DNA of 64,000 nucleotides, taken from Ascaphus truei. Lineage: Eukaryota; Chordata; Amphibia; Anura; Ascaphidae. Shown here in pieces: positions 46,571 through 58,869 of this stretch. The number at the start of each line of letters is the position of its first letter. Position 1 is the stretch's first letter. A model generated the notes under the pieces. It had not been told where the DNA came from, ran no database searches, and worked only from the letters and a program-made list of their open reading frames with translations. The position numbers and the translations under genes are program-made. The stretch lies in the NCBI GenBank assembly GCA_036426205.1, contig CM071568.1, forward strand, positions 41,100,648 to 41,164,647, in the 5' to 3' direction.

Positions 46571-47360
46571 TATTTCTTTTTTTAATCTTGGCAGTTTCGC
46601 TTAAAAGTCTAGGTTGACTTGAACGTTTTATACTGGGATGTGACCTCTATTAGGCTTACCACACCTTTTTTTTAATATGGCCTACAACAAACCATAAAGA
46701 GGAATAGCAAACGCACCATTTCCATAAAAGCGGCCTCAAGTGGAATGCTATCTATGCAGCCATTGTTATGTCCATAGCAGTCAAAGCTAAGAGTCTGATA
46801 AAGAGATTAGGATCAAATCCTTACAGGGGTTATGACAGTAGATATATATTAATCAGCATTACTTTTAAATACATGTAGTTTGTTTTAAAGTCCACATTCA
46901 CAATACAAGCTATGATGACAATTGAGCGCAACTCACCACTAAACATCAACAATTATATTGAAAATAATTTTAATAGATTACATGAAAAGATCTAGCGAGA
47001 CATCACGGCCACACAATGGTGCAAAATATAGTTACAGTGTATTTTATTTAAATAATTGAGGCACTGTTCATTTTCTATGCATATAATTTGTATACGGTTT
47101 GCTATATAGTATAGGAAAAAAGTCATGTTGTTGACCAGTGTTGACCTAGACAACTACAGTATAGTTACAGTATTTTTAACACTGGGACTTAGAAAATGAT
47201 ATTCTATGTAAAATGAGAATAAAATGCTTACTGTTACGCAGGATTAAAATATTGCATTGTATATTGTTTCGGAAATCAAGCTCATTAAATAATTTTCACT
47301 GCAAAAATAATATTCTAAAAATAAATTGCAACACTTAAAAGCCTGAGTGTATAGTGATAT
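46571..47360. other. Intronic stretch, no gene seen
   Basis: AT-rich, no recognised feature. Confidence 0.45.
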
Positions 47361-47550
47361 TGTATGTCTTTATTTATATAGCGCCATAAATGTACATAGC
47401 GCTGCACAGTAGTGATACATGTTGTAATCATATAAATAACAAATAATATAAATAACAGGTCATGGGAATAAGTGCTTCAGACATAAAAGTAACATTAAGG
47501 AAGAGGAATCCCTGCCCCGAGGAGCTTACAATCTAATTTAATGATCTTCA
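47361..47550 (-). mobile_element. SINE/MIR-like 3' region
   Basis: 'tatatagcgccataaatgta' and 'tagcgctgcacag' followed by 'ccctgccccgaggagcttac' match the body of the CORE SINE at 38405-38611. No tRNA head is visible. Confidence 0.45.
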
Positions 47551-50500
47551 ATTAATTTAATCTAATGATATTGTACACTTGTGCTACCTGTGTATAAAAC
47601 ATCTATTGCATCATTAGTATTTAATACAGTTTCTGTACAATGTATACAATAAACAAACAGTAAAGTACAGGTGTAGGAGGACACCCTTCATTGTCAAGGA
47701 AGAAGGCTACTACTTCCAGCTTCTTTATACTGTTGCGGAGGATGCACACGATCATGCTTTGGGTATTAAGACTTTGGACTTGAAAAGAGAATGCTGTTCT
47801 ATGCCAGGACTAGTACAGTAGTTTGGGTCCTGTCCAACAAAATATAAATAGAGGATGGATTAGTGGGATAAAGCAGAGTTATTACAAGAATTTATCAGTG
47901 TTCAGTAGATAAGTTAAAGAGAGGATATCAAGCTTAGTATTCCTAAAATGGTCTTAGTTTAGGGATGCAAACACATAATAAATCTTAACTGTATTTTGAC
48001 TGTATATACAATCCTGTAGTGTGCCCTTTGAGCAGATCTGCAAATTATTCAGACAATATAAACATTGGCGGTTGACTTTGTATTCCTAATTCATTGCAGC
48101 TCAGATCTGTGCGTATAGGCTCGACATCTCAACAAAATGCCCAGCCAGATGTTATATGTCATTATTACATAATTGAATGACAATTAATTATCAATGAGGT
48201 AACATTTATGTCTCCCTCAGACAGCAGGGAATTTGACCCTGAAGAACCCACAATAATTGTAATGTGAATACATGATTTTGTTAACGATCAGTGTCAGCTG
48301 ATATCGATAGTTAAACCTAATATTATAGAGATTTAGTTAATACTACACATTGCTTATCCCATGAGAAATGTCCTCATTTTATCACTCCTATTCATCCTTT
48401 ACTTTAGGTATGTTTATTTAACACCACAACGTCATATTCATAACCTCAGAGAATAGTTTGTTTGTCAGGTAAATACCTCAAATTCATTCATATTGTACAG
48501 TAATTATTACAGGCTTTTCATTTTCATATTGCTGCCTAGTTTTTGTAACAAATGTGAAATTCAATAAGGTCCCAATAGGATAATGTACCTATGTATTCAG
48601 AGCTGAATGTTACTCGGTACTACTAAAAATACACAGACATATATGCCTTAATTTAACTTCCGCCTCTTAAATTATAGTACTTTATATAGGCATAAAGATA
48701 CTTGAGAAGTTAATTTATGAGTTATATATTTTATCCCAATAAATCCCAGTGCTTTTATATTATTAATTGTGAACTGCATACATTATCTAATTAAGGAACG
48801 CTACTGGTGAATAATTGCACTAAGAAAACTGATTTATGTTTAATAAAAAAATTATAGCTTTTCCATTGTAAGATGCCTCAACTATAAAAAAATGTTGCAG
48901 GCAATTTTTCCTAGTTATCAGACTGGAAGAATTTGGCTTTCACTAACTTTAAAACTTCTTGTAGTGTACAAATGAAAAATAAATATAGTTTACAGAAAGC
49001 ACAGTTATTATATGTAGCAATTCAGTTAAGGTACACCTTACGTTATGGGAACTGTATGACGCATTATCCTTTAAACTAAACTTAGCTTAATTGAAATAAC
49101 TTCTGCTGTGGTGTTAAAGCTGCAGACAAAGCAATATCCTACATGAGTTTTTTTTTTTTTAATAAATCAGTTCTATTCTATGAGAAAATACTTGTAGCAT
49201 GTTTTAAACAACTCTGAATGACATTTTAATGTATTATAATGTAACAAGCATTTGTGGTTTCTATAGCAACCATTTACAAAGTCACATCCCCTTACTCTTC
49301 TGAAACAGGCTCTGGCACACCCGTTTTTGATCCCTGCCCTCTCTCTAGCAGTGCACCAATTGTATCCAGTGACTGCCTCGTCACATGATTTTCCCAAAAT
49401 AACTTTGCATCTTTGGTACTCTTCTGCTGCACTGACAGCCATTTAGTGAACCCCCGAGGCGAATCTTCGCCAATCGATCAGCAACTTAGCTAATTACTTA
49501 TTGTGTGGATTGTATTGATGCACATATTAAAGGGGAAAAAATGAAATGTAAAAAAAAAACGCAGCTTGGATTGCTGCTTTAAGGCTGCAGCACAATTTAT
49601 GAAACCATTATAACAATACAAAACTCAAACTGTTACATACTGAAGTTAACCTCTCGCTTCCCAGCCAGAGAAACATATTTCATAAATAACAATAGCTCTG
49701 CCTCCCAGCCAGGAACCTAAATTACCATCACAACCAAATCAACAATTTAATAACCATTTCTGAGACCATGCTTGGAAATAACCCTTTCCTAATCTTCTGC
49801 TGCAACAAATAAACCACTGTTCTTATTTACATTTTGTATTTTTTTTTTAAATACATGTAATATATAGACATATAAATTAGCAGCAGATAGGAGAGGGAAG
49901 GTGGGAATCTTGATCTAGTCTTCTTCACAGGTGTGTGATTATACCTTGCTGCTTCTGTCCTTTATTTCTATCTGCAAATTCCCACCCAAACTTGACTCCC
50001 CCCTGCCTGCCTCATTCAATGATTTGACCCTTCCCCATAGCCTAGCAACATACCTTCAACCAATCACTAAACACCTGCCATATCTCTACCTGGTAACAAC
50101 CTACACCTTTCCCATCTAATTCAACAGCTCCCCATTAACCAATCACTTTTCGGCCTCTTTGTCCGAGGTGAATCAGGGGTCACCCCCACCCAGTCACATG
50201 TCGCCCTATGGCTATATGCTCTGGTCTGTCATAATTTTGTGAAGTGTGACACTTTTTGCTACATTATTTTTTTCCCTTTGTCTTTTTACTTATATCACAA
50301 TTGAACCGTATGTACAATTGATTTAGATTCACACTTGTAATAGTGCCTCTAGGTTGATATTTTCTTACACCTTACATCAATAAAGTTAATTAGATGTTTG
50401 TTTACAATTATGGGTAAATGGAAAATAATGAAAATAGTTAAATATCAGACATTTTGTCTTTAACTGATTAATAAGTACTCTATATTATTCATTTCTGCTG

Positions 50501-50859
50501 TGAAGAAAAGTAACATTATTCTAGTTCTTGGCATTGGTTTTACATTCTATGCTGTCACTTCATATTATTTTGTTTCGTGTCACATATGGAAAAAATAATA
50601 ATATATTCCTGTTGTTCTGTGGGTAACATTTAAAATTCCAAAGATATGGAAATGTGAGCAATTGCTGCACTTCCCATTTAACAAATATAAAAATATTCAT
50701 TTCAATACGCAAATTCCTGGGCACACACAAATATACATAAACCAACATTGGTAGGATTATATAAGTTAAAAGAGAAGGGAAATGTATTTTAGGATCCATA
50801 TCTCTCAGAGCAGATATGTGCTATTATCACTGAAATGTGGCTTTCAGTCTTGAAACAGT
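47551..50859. other. Unique intron, possible conserved block 48000-48320
   Basis: No gene or clear transposon. 48000-48320 has complex, non-repetitive sequence with AT-rich homeodomain-like sites (ataattgaatgacaattaat) and could be a conserved non-coding element. 49150-49580 ends in 'gattgctgctttaa' and may be an uncharacterised repeat. Confidence 0.35.
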
Positions 50860-51190
50860 TAAAAGAGTTATACAGCCACAAAAGAGATTTCTTCAGAATT
50901 ATCTCCCGCCTCACATTTGCTCTTAGGCAAGCAGTTTAAAAAAGCCCAGTGATTGAGCCAGTGATCCAATTTGAAATGCAGAAATGATTAGAGCTGCTTG
51001 CCTCATTTCATATCGAAATTCTCTGATTTATGACAGGGCTGCAGCCAAGATCTATCTCCAAAGGGAATTAGTGTGCAAGTTTGCATATTTTTGCTATTTA
51101 GGTTTCTGATAGCAGCTGCTAGCTACAAATGCAGAATTGGGAGGTGGCAGTGCTAGGTTTTTCAGCCGGTGAAGTACAGGGTAGATAAGA
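50860..51190. promoter_or_regulatory. Candidate conserved non-coding element
   Basis: A complex, balanced-composition block without repeat signatures, unlike the AT-rich intron around it. It contains 'ccagtgattgagccagtgat', 'atgattagagctgcttgcct' and 'gcaaatgcagaattggg'-like motifs. Texture alone suggests constraint. No alignment was possible here. Confidence 0.3.
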
Positions 51191-52890
51191 GCCTCGTGTT
51201 TTTGGACATTTACACCCCCTTGACCAACTCACTATGCTATGTATTTAAACATCTGGATTGAAGTAATACATAAAACCCATGAAATAAGCTAATTGTAGTG
51301 GTGGATAAAGGAATTACCAAAAAATCTACTGAACTGGCTGAATGCTAATGAGGCATAAAACTTCAATCATGCCCCTGACCTGTCGGGCACAGTACAGAAC
51401 ATACAGTATAATGTAACATAAATAGAATTCTGAAAAAAATCACTACCTTATCTGGAATTTACATGAAGTGTTAACAGGAAATTAGGCGGCAGTTAAAAAT
51501 GAGAAATATGGGATTTAATGTTCTTATTATTAAAGATTTATTACACAAATGATTTTAGAAATTTCTATCTATTTTATGTGGATTTCTTGTGGTGGTTGCT
51601 TGATGCTGTAATTATATAACTATTAGTATCCACATTCTTTAAAAAAAAAAATGCATTCCTTTCCATAGATTCATCTTTCATAAATCTAACTGTTACTATT
51701 TCACTCTGCTGTGTTTGTGACTAAACATGTCATTAGAAAGATTACTGTTTATTAACCTAATGAAATAATGTAAAAGTCACTGTTCCAAACAAATACTAGT
51801 TCATCAATAAAACGACACTACAGTATACAGATGTAAACGGCCTTACCATACGCCTGGTTGCGAGTGAAATCCCCAAAAACGTAGGCACTGTGGGGATGTG
51901 GCTGCTGTTACGACTCTGCGGAGGGAGTCCATTCTTTTCAATGGGACACCCCTCCATCCCCCGCAGAGTTAACCCTTCCAGGCCACCATCGGGCACGGGA
52001 CTGGATGGGAACGGAAAGTCAGGCTACACATCTAGTTCCAGATGCACCAAGAACAGCTGTGCATTGTTTGAGAAGGGATGGACCCAGAACGGGCTGGTGA
52101 GGATTTGTAGACCGAGTTTACATAGAAACAAGCAATGAAAAGTAAGGGTAATTGCACTTTTGAAACAAGATCAACTAGAAATCAAATAGTTCCAGATCAA
52201 ATCTCAAATTCGATTCATGTTAAGGAAGAACAGTTATGTCACGAATTAAAAGAGAAATATGGGCACCCTATAAAACCGAACCTTTCACTGATAGTGATGG
52301 TTGCCATTGAGCTTCCATTACGAGGTAGCGCGCAGCGGTCCTGCGTTAGCCGGCATTCAGGTCAATGGCAGTCAATTGTGGTTTGTGGAGCTATCACCCG
52401 CAGGCTTACTTGGCGAACGCAAGATTTCAATTCTTGGAATACAGTATATAAACAATAATGTTTATGTCTGTTGTGGATTATTCAAAACCATTCAGTATTT
52501 TGAAATTGGAGCTTTTCATTGTTGTTGGTACCGTGTGGGCAAATAATGGTTACATGTTCTCTTTTTTTAGACATGCCCCAGAAGTCATCTTCCTGCCCAA
52601 TCACAGCATTGTCTTTATCGTGGACTTCTGTATTTGGAATAATTGCATTCTAATAACCGAACAGTGAAATGTACATTTTTAAGTACCACGTTTTTCAGAT
52701 TTAAAAAAACAAAACAAAAAACAATTAGATGCTTTTAGTGCAACCCTGTCACTAACTTGCTAAAGCTTAAGTTTGATCTGTATTTTGTTTTACAATGTAT
52801 AATGTATAAAATGTACATATTAGTTCAATGAGAAATATATAGTTGCACTCCCTCAGCCTAGGAAGGATTCTTAGTATATTAAATCCTGAT
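51191..52890. other. Intronic stretch, no gene seen
   Basis: No exon. 51890-52060 is GC-richer and may be repeat-derived but was not classified. Confidence 0.4.
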
Positions 52891-52901
52891 GCTATCTATC
52901 G

Positions 52902-53224
52902 CAGAGGTGCGCAAAGTTTTGACTCTGCGCCCCCTGTGCCTTCTCACCTCCCGGTTCGCGCCCCACCTCCTGCAACGCTCCGGCGTCAAATTAAGTAGCG
53001 GGTCATGTGACGTCACGTGACTCCGCTGCATCATTTGAACGGCGGTTACCATGGCGACGTGTCACCGAAGATCAGTTAGGAGAAGCTACAGAGGTCTCTC
53101 GATGTCCCCCCACACTTAATTTAAGTGCCTTGGGGGAGAGCACGGGAGCTCTGTAGCAGCCGCACCCCCCCTGGAAATTCTCCCACCCCCCCTGGGGTAG
53201 CACCCCCCACTTTGCGCACCCCTG
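52902..53224. mobile_element. Complete hAT MITE with perfect 8-bp TSD
   Basis: CAGAGGTGCGCAAAG to TTTGCGCACCCCTG with atctatcg on both sides. The interior GTGACGTCACGTGAC and 'gttaccatggcgac' match the 21411 and 29901 copies. Confidence 0.9.
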
Positions 53225-53352
53225 ATCTATCGCATCAAAATCTCTATGCTCCAAATAGAGATATAAACAGTTCAAACTTAGATAAAATGGAGGCACACAG
53301 TGTAAATCACAATAAAATTGCTTGTATTTAGTGCATGATAAGCACAGATCAA

Positions 53353-53388
53353 GTAATGTTTCGGGGACACAGCCCCTTCCTCAGACAA
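53353..53388 (-). ncRNA. Hammerhead-like motif, CUGAGGA core
   Basis: Minus strand: core CUGAGGA (consensus, N7 = G), one extra A, stem II GGGG/CCCC with loop CUGUGU, then GAAA. Stem III is reduced (ACAU, self-complementary only if paired with another copy) and stem I keeps about two pairs. Downstream on the same strand is an A/T-rich 3' tail reaching about 53225. The core is good but the outer helices have decayed. Confidence 0.6.
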
Positions 53389-53400
53389 ACCATTTTGAAA

Positions 53401-53900
53401 CCGTTACTTCCTAGCTGCCTTTAACAAGTCCCCTAATGTTTCTTAACTACTGTACCATTAATTTCCATCTCATCTTGATTATGCTGTTTTTCGTGAGTTC
53501 ATACTTGTAAATACAAATAGCTACGTATAAAGCTAAATTGCATCAGAAGCTCTCAGCTTACAATCTACTGAAACATGTATGAACCAATTCTATAGTGTGG
53601 TAACTCAATAAGGGTCCGTTGTGCTTTGAAGATGCAGTTCAATATATATCCAAATTGGCAGTGATGAATTTGGGGTTTTACAGATCTTATGTCTGTCTTA
53701 TCTCTGCCTTGTCCATCCCCATGACTTGATAGCTGGTTATTTGTCTTGCAGGGAGTGTGAAAAAAATAACTACCTTCACAGTGGGGAGGAGCAAACAAAG
53801 TTGACAATCATATTCCCATTTAAAATCCTGTCTGTAACTGATAACAATGAGACATTTCCTGATTTAATTTTTTTTATCATTTTTATTTAACTTACATTTT
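53401..53900. other. Intronic stretch, no gene seen
   Basis: AT-rich, no recognised exon or repeat. Confidence 0.45.
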
Positions 53901-54440
53901 ATTACATAGTTACATAGTTACATAGTTACATAGTAGATGATGTTGAAAAAAGACTTGTGTCCATCAAGTTCAACCTATGCTAACATTAGACAACAGATAC
54001 TTTATCCTATATCTATACTTACTTATTGATCCAGACGAAGGCAAACAAAAAACTCCAGTGTCATATCATCCAATGATATCTCATAAGGGGAAAAATAAAT
54101 TCCTTCCTGACTCCAAGAATTGGCAATCGGATTAATCCCTGGATCAACATCCTTCCCATGTATACTTATTTGGTATATCCCTGTATACCTTTCCTTTCTA
54201 AAAAAGATGTTCAACATTTTTTGGAACAAATCTATTGTATCTGCCATCACAGTCTCCATGGCTAATAAATGCCACATTTTAACTGCCCTTACTGTAAAGA
54301 ACCCTTTCCTTTGTTGCTGGTGAAATAACCTAAAGGGATGCCCCTGAGTCCTTTGTACTGCCCATGGGATGAATAGTTATTTTGAAAGCTCCTTGTACTG
54401 TCCCCAAATATAGTTGTATATAGTTATCATTTCCCCTCTT
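53901..54440 (-). pseudogene. CR1-like LINE 3' end, reverse orientation
   Basis: It starts on the plus strand with 'acatagttacatagttacat', the complement of the CR1-like tail. The minus strand then reads the same C-terminal blocks as 9150-9700 (ETVMADTI, ERYTGIYQISIHGKDVDPGI). It is a second, 5'-truncated copy of the element at 8186-9786, with frameshifts. Confidence 0.8.
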
Positions 54441-55689
54441 ATTGACACATACTTTTGTTTTTGGTACATATGAGTCGGATTTTTTTTTTAAAAAAAGGCA
54501 TCAGTCCCCTTAGTTTAACCCATTACACATAACATTGTCCTACGTGGCACCGAATCGTCACATTTACACGACTCCAGCTTATTATTCTACTCTTCACAAT
54601 CGTGTATTCTGATATATATTTTTATTAACGTGTCTGATATTTTTATTTTGGAAGAATGTATTGATATTCTGTAAAAAGAGCACGGTGCACGAAAAAGAAT
54701 ATTGGATTTAACGTGGATTTAGTATTAATACAATGACCATTGAGTCACAAGGTGAACATATGTTTTTATAATAGAATTATTCCCGTTTCGTTTCCATGAA
54801 TAAAGATTAGGTCCTATAGTATGTGCATCACGTTCAGTGTATTTTTTTCATTTTAACATGTGTGGTAGGCCAGGAAAGCCATCATTTAAGTAAATTATTC
54901 CCAGATTAGCGTCATTACAGCTAATTAACATACAGCAACATGGCTTGTGGAATACCTGGATACTATGCTGAGTGGTTGCATCTAGTTCAAACACATACGT
55001 TCTGTCTTTGGTGTTTGAGAAAGCATCCACCTTTGAATTCAACCTTTGTGTATTGTAACCTACATACAATACTTTTCATCTATACCCTCCTTCCTTTTTT
55101 TTTGTTCATACTGTATATAAAAAAAAAGAATGTAATGGGTCCCGCGTGTCCCCTTTACTGCCCAATGGAAGGAACAAGCGGGATGCTTACACTGTTCTGT
55201 TGGAAGGTTGAATTAATATTACCATCAAATGACACAGTGAATGAACAGAAATGACATGTGATGAGTTCAGCCTGCTTTTTATGGATTCGTTTTTCTTGCT
55301 TGGGTTCTGAATTGAGCTGATCTTTGTCATAAAAGCTTGGAAAATGTGCTCCTTTACATTGCGTTATGGGTCAAATGGATCATCCCTGTATTCACTAAAC
55401 TGAGCAAAGTGTCGTAGCATTACTACTCTGTGTACTTTTAAATAATTATTGTTACCCACATATCGTACTAGAAATTGTGAACCGTGCAAAGTGAGCAGAA
55501 AAAAGATACTGTGCAGCGACTAGTGTAAATAATAAAGTGCTTGCAACATTTTTGCAAGTGTTGCTATTGCAACCAATACAGAAACATCATTAAATACTCA
55601 GAAAACTCTTAAATAATGTGTCTGATTAATACAACCGTGAACAATGTCCTTTTGAATGTTCAATTACTGATGCAGCCACGAATATCCAA
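54441..55689. other. Intronic stretch, no gene seen
   Basis: AT-rich, no recognised feature. Confidence 0.45.
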
Positions 55690-55815
55690 ACACTTGCCTG
55701 GGAAAATCTGGGGCAATCTCCCAGTAATGCTGCAACATTTCTGTGGCATTTCTGCAGACAGACTAATGGCCCATCGGATTAACACAGCGGGAGTCCCGGA
55801 CAGTCCCATTCAAAC
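55690..55815. mobile_element. One arm of the palindromic MITE
   Basis: 'gaaaatctggggcaatc', 'gctgcaacatttctgtg' and 'gactaatggcccatcggatt' match one arm of 23721-24020. The second arm is absent, so it is a half copy. Confidence 0.65.
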
Positions 55816-55859
55816 TGATAGGTAGGTCTTGCGCATTGAATAATGATCTTTGAAGGGAG

Positions 55860-56195
55860 TACTGTAGCTGCCTCTCTTCCCCGGCGGGCACCTCTGGAGT
55901 CCTGGGTGCGGCTTATCCAGACCCGCTTGTGTGTGCAGGTCCTCCTGTGGCTGCCAGAGTGGTGGCTCTGCTTCTCTTCCCTCCTACCGGCGTCTGAATG
56001 ACTGGAATCCCGCTTGTGCTGTCGCAAGAGCAGATGGAGAAAGCCAGTTCCGGTTGCAACACAGTCAATTCAGGACGTCCTCCAAGAGGATGCTGTGCAC
56101 TGCTATGCACGGTAATATTCAATGGCGTGGGAGTGTGATAACTCCACCCTATGCGTTTCACGAATTGCTTCGCTTCGTCAGGGGTACGTATTAAA
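55860..56195 (-). mobile_element. Hammerhead-bearing element, reverse orientation
   Basis: A CpG-rich non-coding tract whose minus strand begins with a well-preserved hammerhead (56146-56185) followed by GC-rich sequence, the same order as in the 10.3 and 34.3 kb elements. The outer boundary near 55860 is a guess. Confidence 0.45.
56146..56185 (-). ncRNA. Well-preserved hammerhead, CUGACGA core
   Basis: Minus strand: stem I ACCC/GGGU (4 bp plus a U-G), core CUGACGA at 56175-56181, one extra A, stem II GCGAA/UUCGU closing a GCAA loop, and GAAA. Stem III ACGCAU is one change from the palindrome ACGCGU, and A17 follows. All core bases fit. The A-C mismatch in stem III and the A17 cleavage base may slow it. 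Confidence 0.75.
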
Positions 56196-58057
56196 GAACA
56201 TGGCTCAGTCGCACAATAGTAAAACTGATGCAGTATAATTTTGACCAGGTTTACAATGCGTATTGTTATTAGTATTTCGCAAATGTCCCATCGGGTACTG
56301 TAATGTTGTTACAGTACTTCTGTAATGTTCATGTTATCCTTTTTACGTAGAGATTATAAATAGTATTACATGTGTACTTTTAAGTCTTTTGTTAGAGTGT
56401 GTAATATTTAGTTCACATCGAGTTCAATCAAGGCCAATAGAAGGAGGGGATGGATAGCCGGGGCATTTCCTTAGCATCTCTGTGGTGTTAGCTGAGAGCG
56501 CTCAGTACTGTATATTAGGATTGCAGTTGGGAATAAAGAAGCAAATAATTTCAAGATGTTAATGCCATTTGTAATATCATAAATTTACCAATAGTTTTTC
56601 AGTGAAAAGATTACATACATAATCTAAATATTATTAGTTTACGACTGATTCAGTCCTCCAAATCTTTGCTTTATGTCGAAATCCACTTACTAAATTCCAA
56701 TGGTCGCATGAAACTAAATATTTCACAAGATGTATTTTTTTAATACTTTGAGCCATTTTGCCTTCATTAATAAAAAGTCCCCAGGAGTTTTTTGTTGTTG
56801 AAATTTGTTGAAAAGGGGGTTCCATCTGTTTGGCTAACATTGTGAAATCAATCTGTCCTACCAACCTTACTTGATTAAATGAATGCATTTAGTACATGTA
56901 AGTATTTTTGACTGAGCAACTTCCACATATTTAAAGGCTGTAGGTGCCCATACGAGTGTCAAGTTGAAAACAGGATGGCCATGTATCTCAGTTCACTGTA
57001 CCAGCCGACAAAGCACTGTACCCACCCCACACATACTAAGTTCTTCATGCATAATTTACCCTGTGTTATACGTACATTTCATTTTCATTATAGGAAATCA
57101 CTGTTTAGTTTCTGACAGTATTTATTAAACTTGTTAAACTATTTATTACATTGGACATATCTGATACAAGAAACATAGTGTAAAATCACAAAAAAAGAAG
57201 TACAGTATAGGGGTAGTAGAACTTTAATGATTTAAACCTGACATGTGAATTGTTTTACATTTTCCAGCTAGTGATTCTGCTGAATAAACTTTCTGAAACC
57301 ACATCTCACAAGTGTTTTAACATCTGTTGTTCTTGGAGAACTATGTTACCAAGAGAGTATTTTGTTACTCCAAAATCTTGGCTTAGAAGGTTTTTTCAGG
57401 CAATGAATTGTGTTCTTGCAATCTTCTTACTAATTGATTCCCTTGTGCCTTGTTCCTTACCACTGGGCTGATTCTCTGCAAGCCCATCAGTGAGGAGATC
57501 AGCCTCGGGGAAGGTCACATTAATAGTTGCACCTCACTGCATATTAACATGTACATAGAAACTAGGATACATTATATCCTTGCTTAAAAAAATAAATCAG
57601 AAAATCTATAGTACAAAGACAAAGAAACATTGGGTAATATAATCTTTGACTAACTTTTATCCAATCATTAGCATAGGGTTCTAGGCAGTCTTTTGTGTGC
57701 CCTTCTTCTGTTTTTTATGTGCTTTAGAATCGCTTAGTAGGGTAACCTTCCCCAACAATATAAGGGGAATACTGTGTGTCTGCACAGCAATGTTTGAGAA
57801 AGATGCTTGGGGCAAGCACTATGTAATATACAACATCTGTATGTGTAAGCGTAATCATATATTCTACATGATATTATGTTGTAGTTTCTCACCCCTGTAT
57901 AAATACTGTAGTTTACGGCCTTAATGGGTTAACTGTGTGGGCTCACTCGGGTTACTCTCCTCCCCATTATGCGATGTAGGATGAATATGCAAAAAGGATT
58001 GCCACTCTCTTGTATGTCTTGTGACCAGTGATGTCACTATAGGGAGATAGAAGGGTA
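56196..58057. other. Intronic stretch, no gene seen
   Basis: AT-rich, no recognised feature. Confidence 0.45.
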
Positions 58058-58262
58058 TAAAGTTGTGTGAAAAAGAAAGTACACCCTCTTTGAATTCTAT
58101 GGTTTTACATATCAGGACATAATAACAATCATCTGTTCCTTAGCAGGTCTTAAAATTAGGTAAATACAACCTCAGATGAACAACAACACATGACAAATTA
58201 CACTGTGTCATGATTTATTTAACAAAAATAAAGCCAACATGGAGAAGCCATGTGTGAAAAAC
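58058..58262. mobile_element. Tc1/mariner-type element, one end
   Basis: 'agttgtgtgaaaaagaaagt' followed by 'acaccctcttt' is a terminus I recognise from vertebrate Tc1/mariner MITEs. It follows a TA-rich site. The body is lost at about 58262. Confidence 0.5.
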
Positions 58263-58304
58263 TAAGGTGCATTAACAGGATAAATGAAAGAGATAATCAC
58301 AAAA

Positions 58305-58860
58305 GAGAAAGTCTCTGTATGTTGCACTCAGTTATGATGTGGGATGAATGGTACTACTTAAAAAATATCTTTTAATACACAAGTTAAAATAATGTCAGAT
58401 AATAGAACATGGACTAGTGAATGAATATTTACAGTGAAGCAAACACAAAATAAAAACTGTGTGCCTGAACCAAACAAATGGGAAGACCTATGTAGTAACT
58501 AAGTATTACAAAACAATTTGAACACCAAAGGAAGATGGACTAGAAGGTTCAATTGAAAGAGCACTCTACCTGTATTCAACCCACTGAGTGCGGAGTAAAA
58601 ATGACAAAGTGCTAAAAGCTCGGCGGAATAACCTGGTAGTGAGTGAGAATCTGCGCTATACTGTAGTTAAGTAATGGACATCTGGTCAGGAAGTAGACAA
58701 GAATAAATGAGAATATACACAGACATGTAAATATTCATTCACTAGTCCATGTACTATTATCTGACATTATTTTAACTTGTGTATTAAAAGTTAATTTTTA
58801 AGTAGTACCATTCATCCCACATCATAACTGAGTGCAACATACAGAGACATTCTCTTTTGT
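58305..58860. repeat. Inverted repeat, arms about 130 bp
   Basis: 58305-58436 and 58725-58860 are inverse copies: 'gcactcagttatgatgtggg' is answered by 'cccacatcataactgagtgc'. They are separated by 288 bp of unrelated sequence. No hammerhead is seen, but a CpG-rich tract (58960-59110) follows the right arm, as in the other palindromic elements. Confidence 0.7.
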
Positions 58861-58869
58861 GTTTGTCCC

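Noticed and set aside
49173..49442. 89-residue cysteine-rich minus-strand frame
   Set aside because: No signal peptide or recognisable fold, and the DNA looks like a repeat with poly-T at one end.
52135..52458. 107-residue frame at 52.1 kb
   Set aside because: No homology recognised, no splice or start context, and composition like the surrounding intron.
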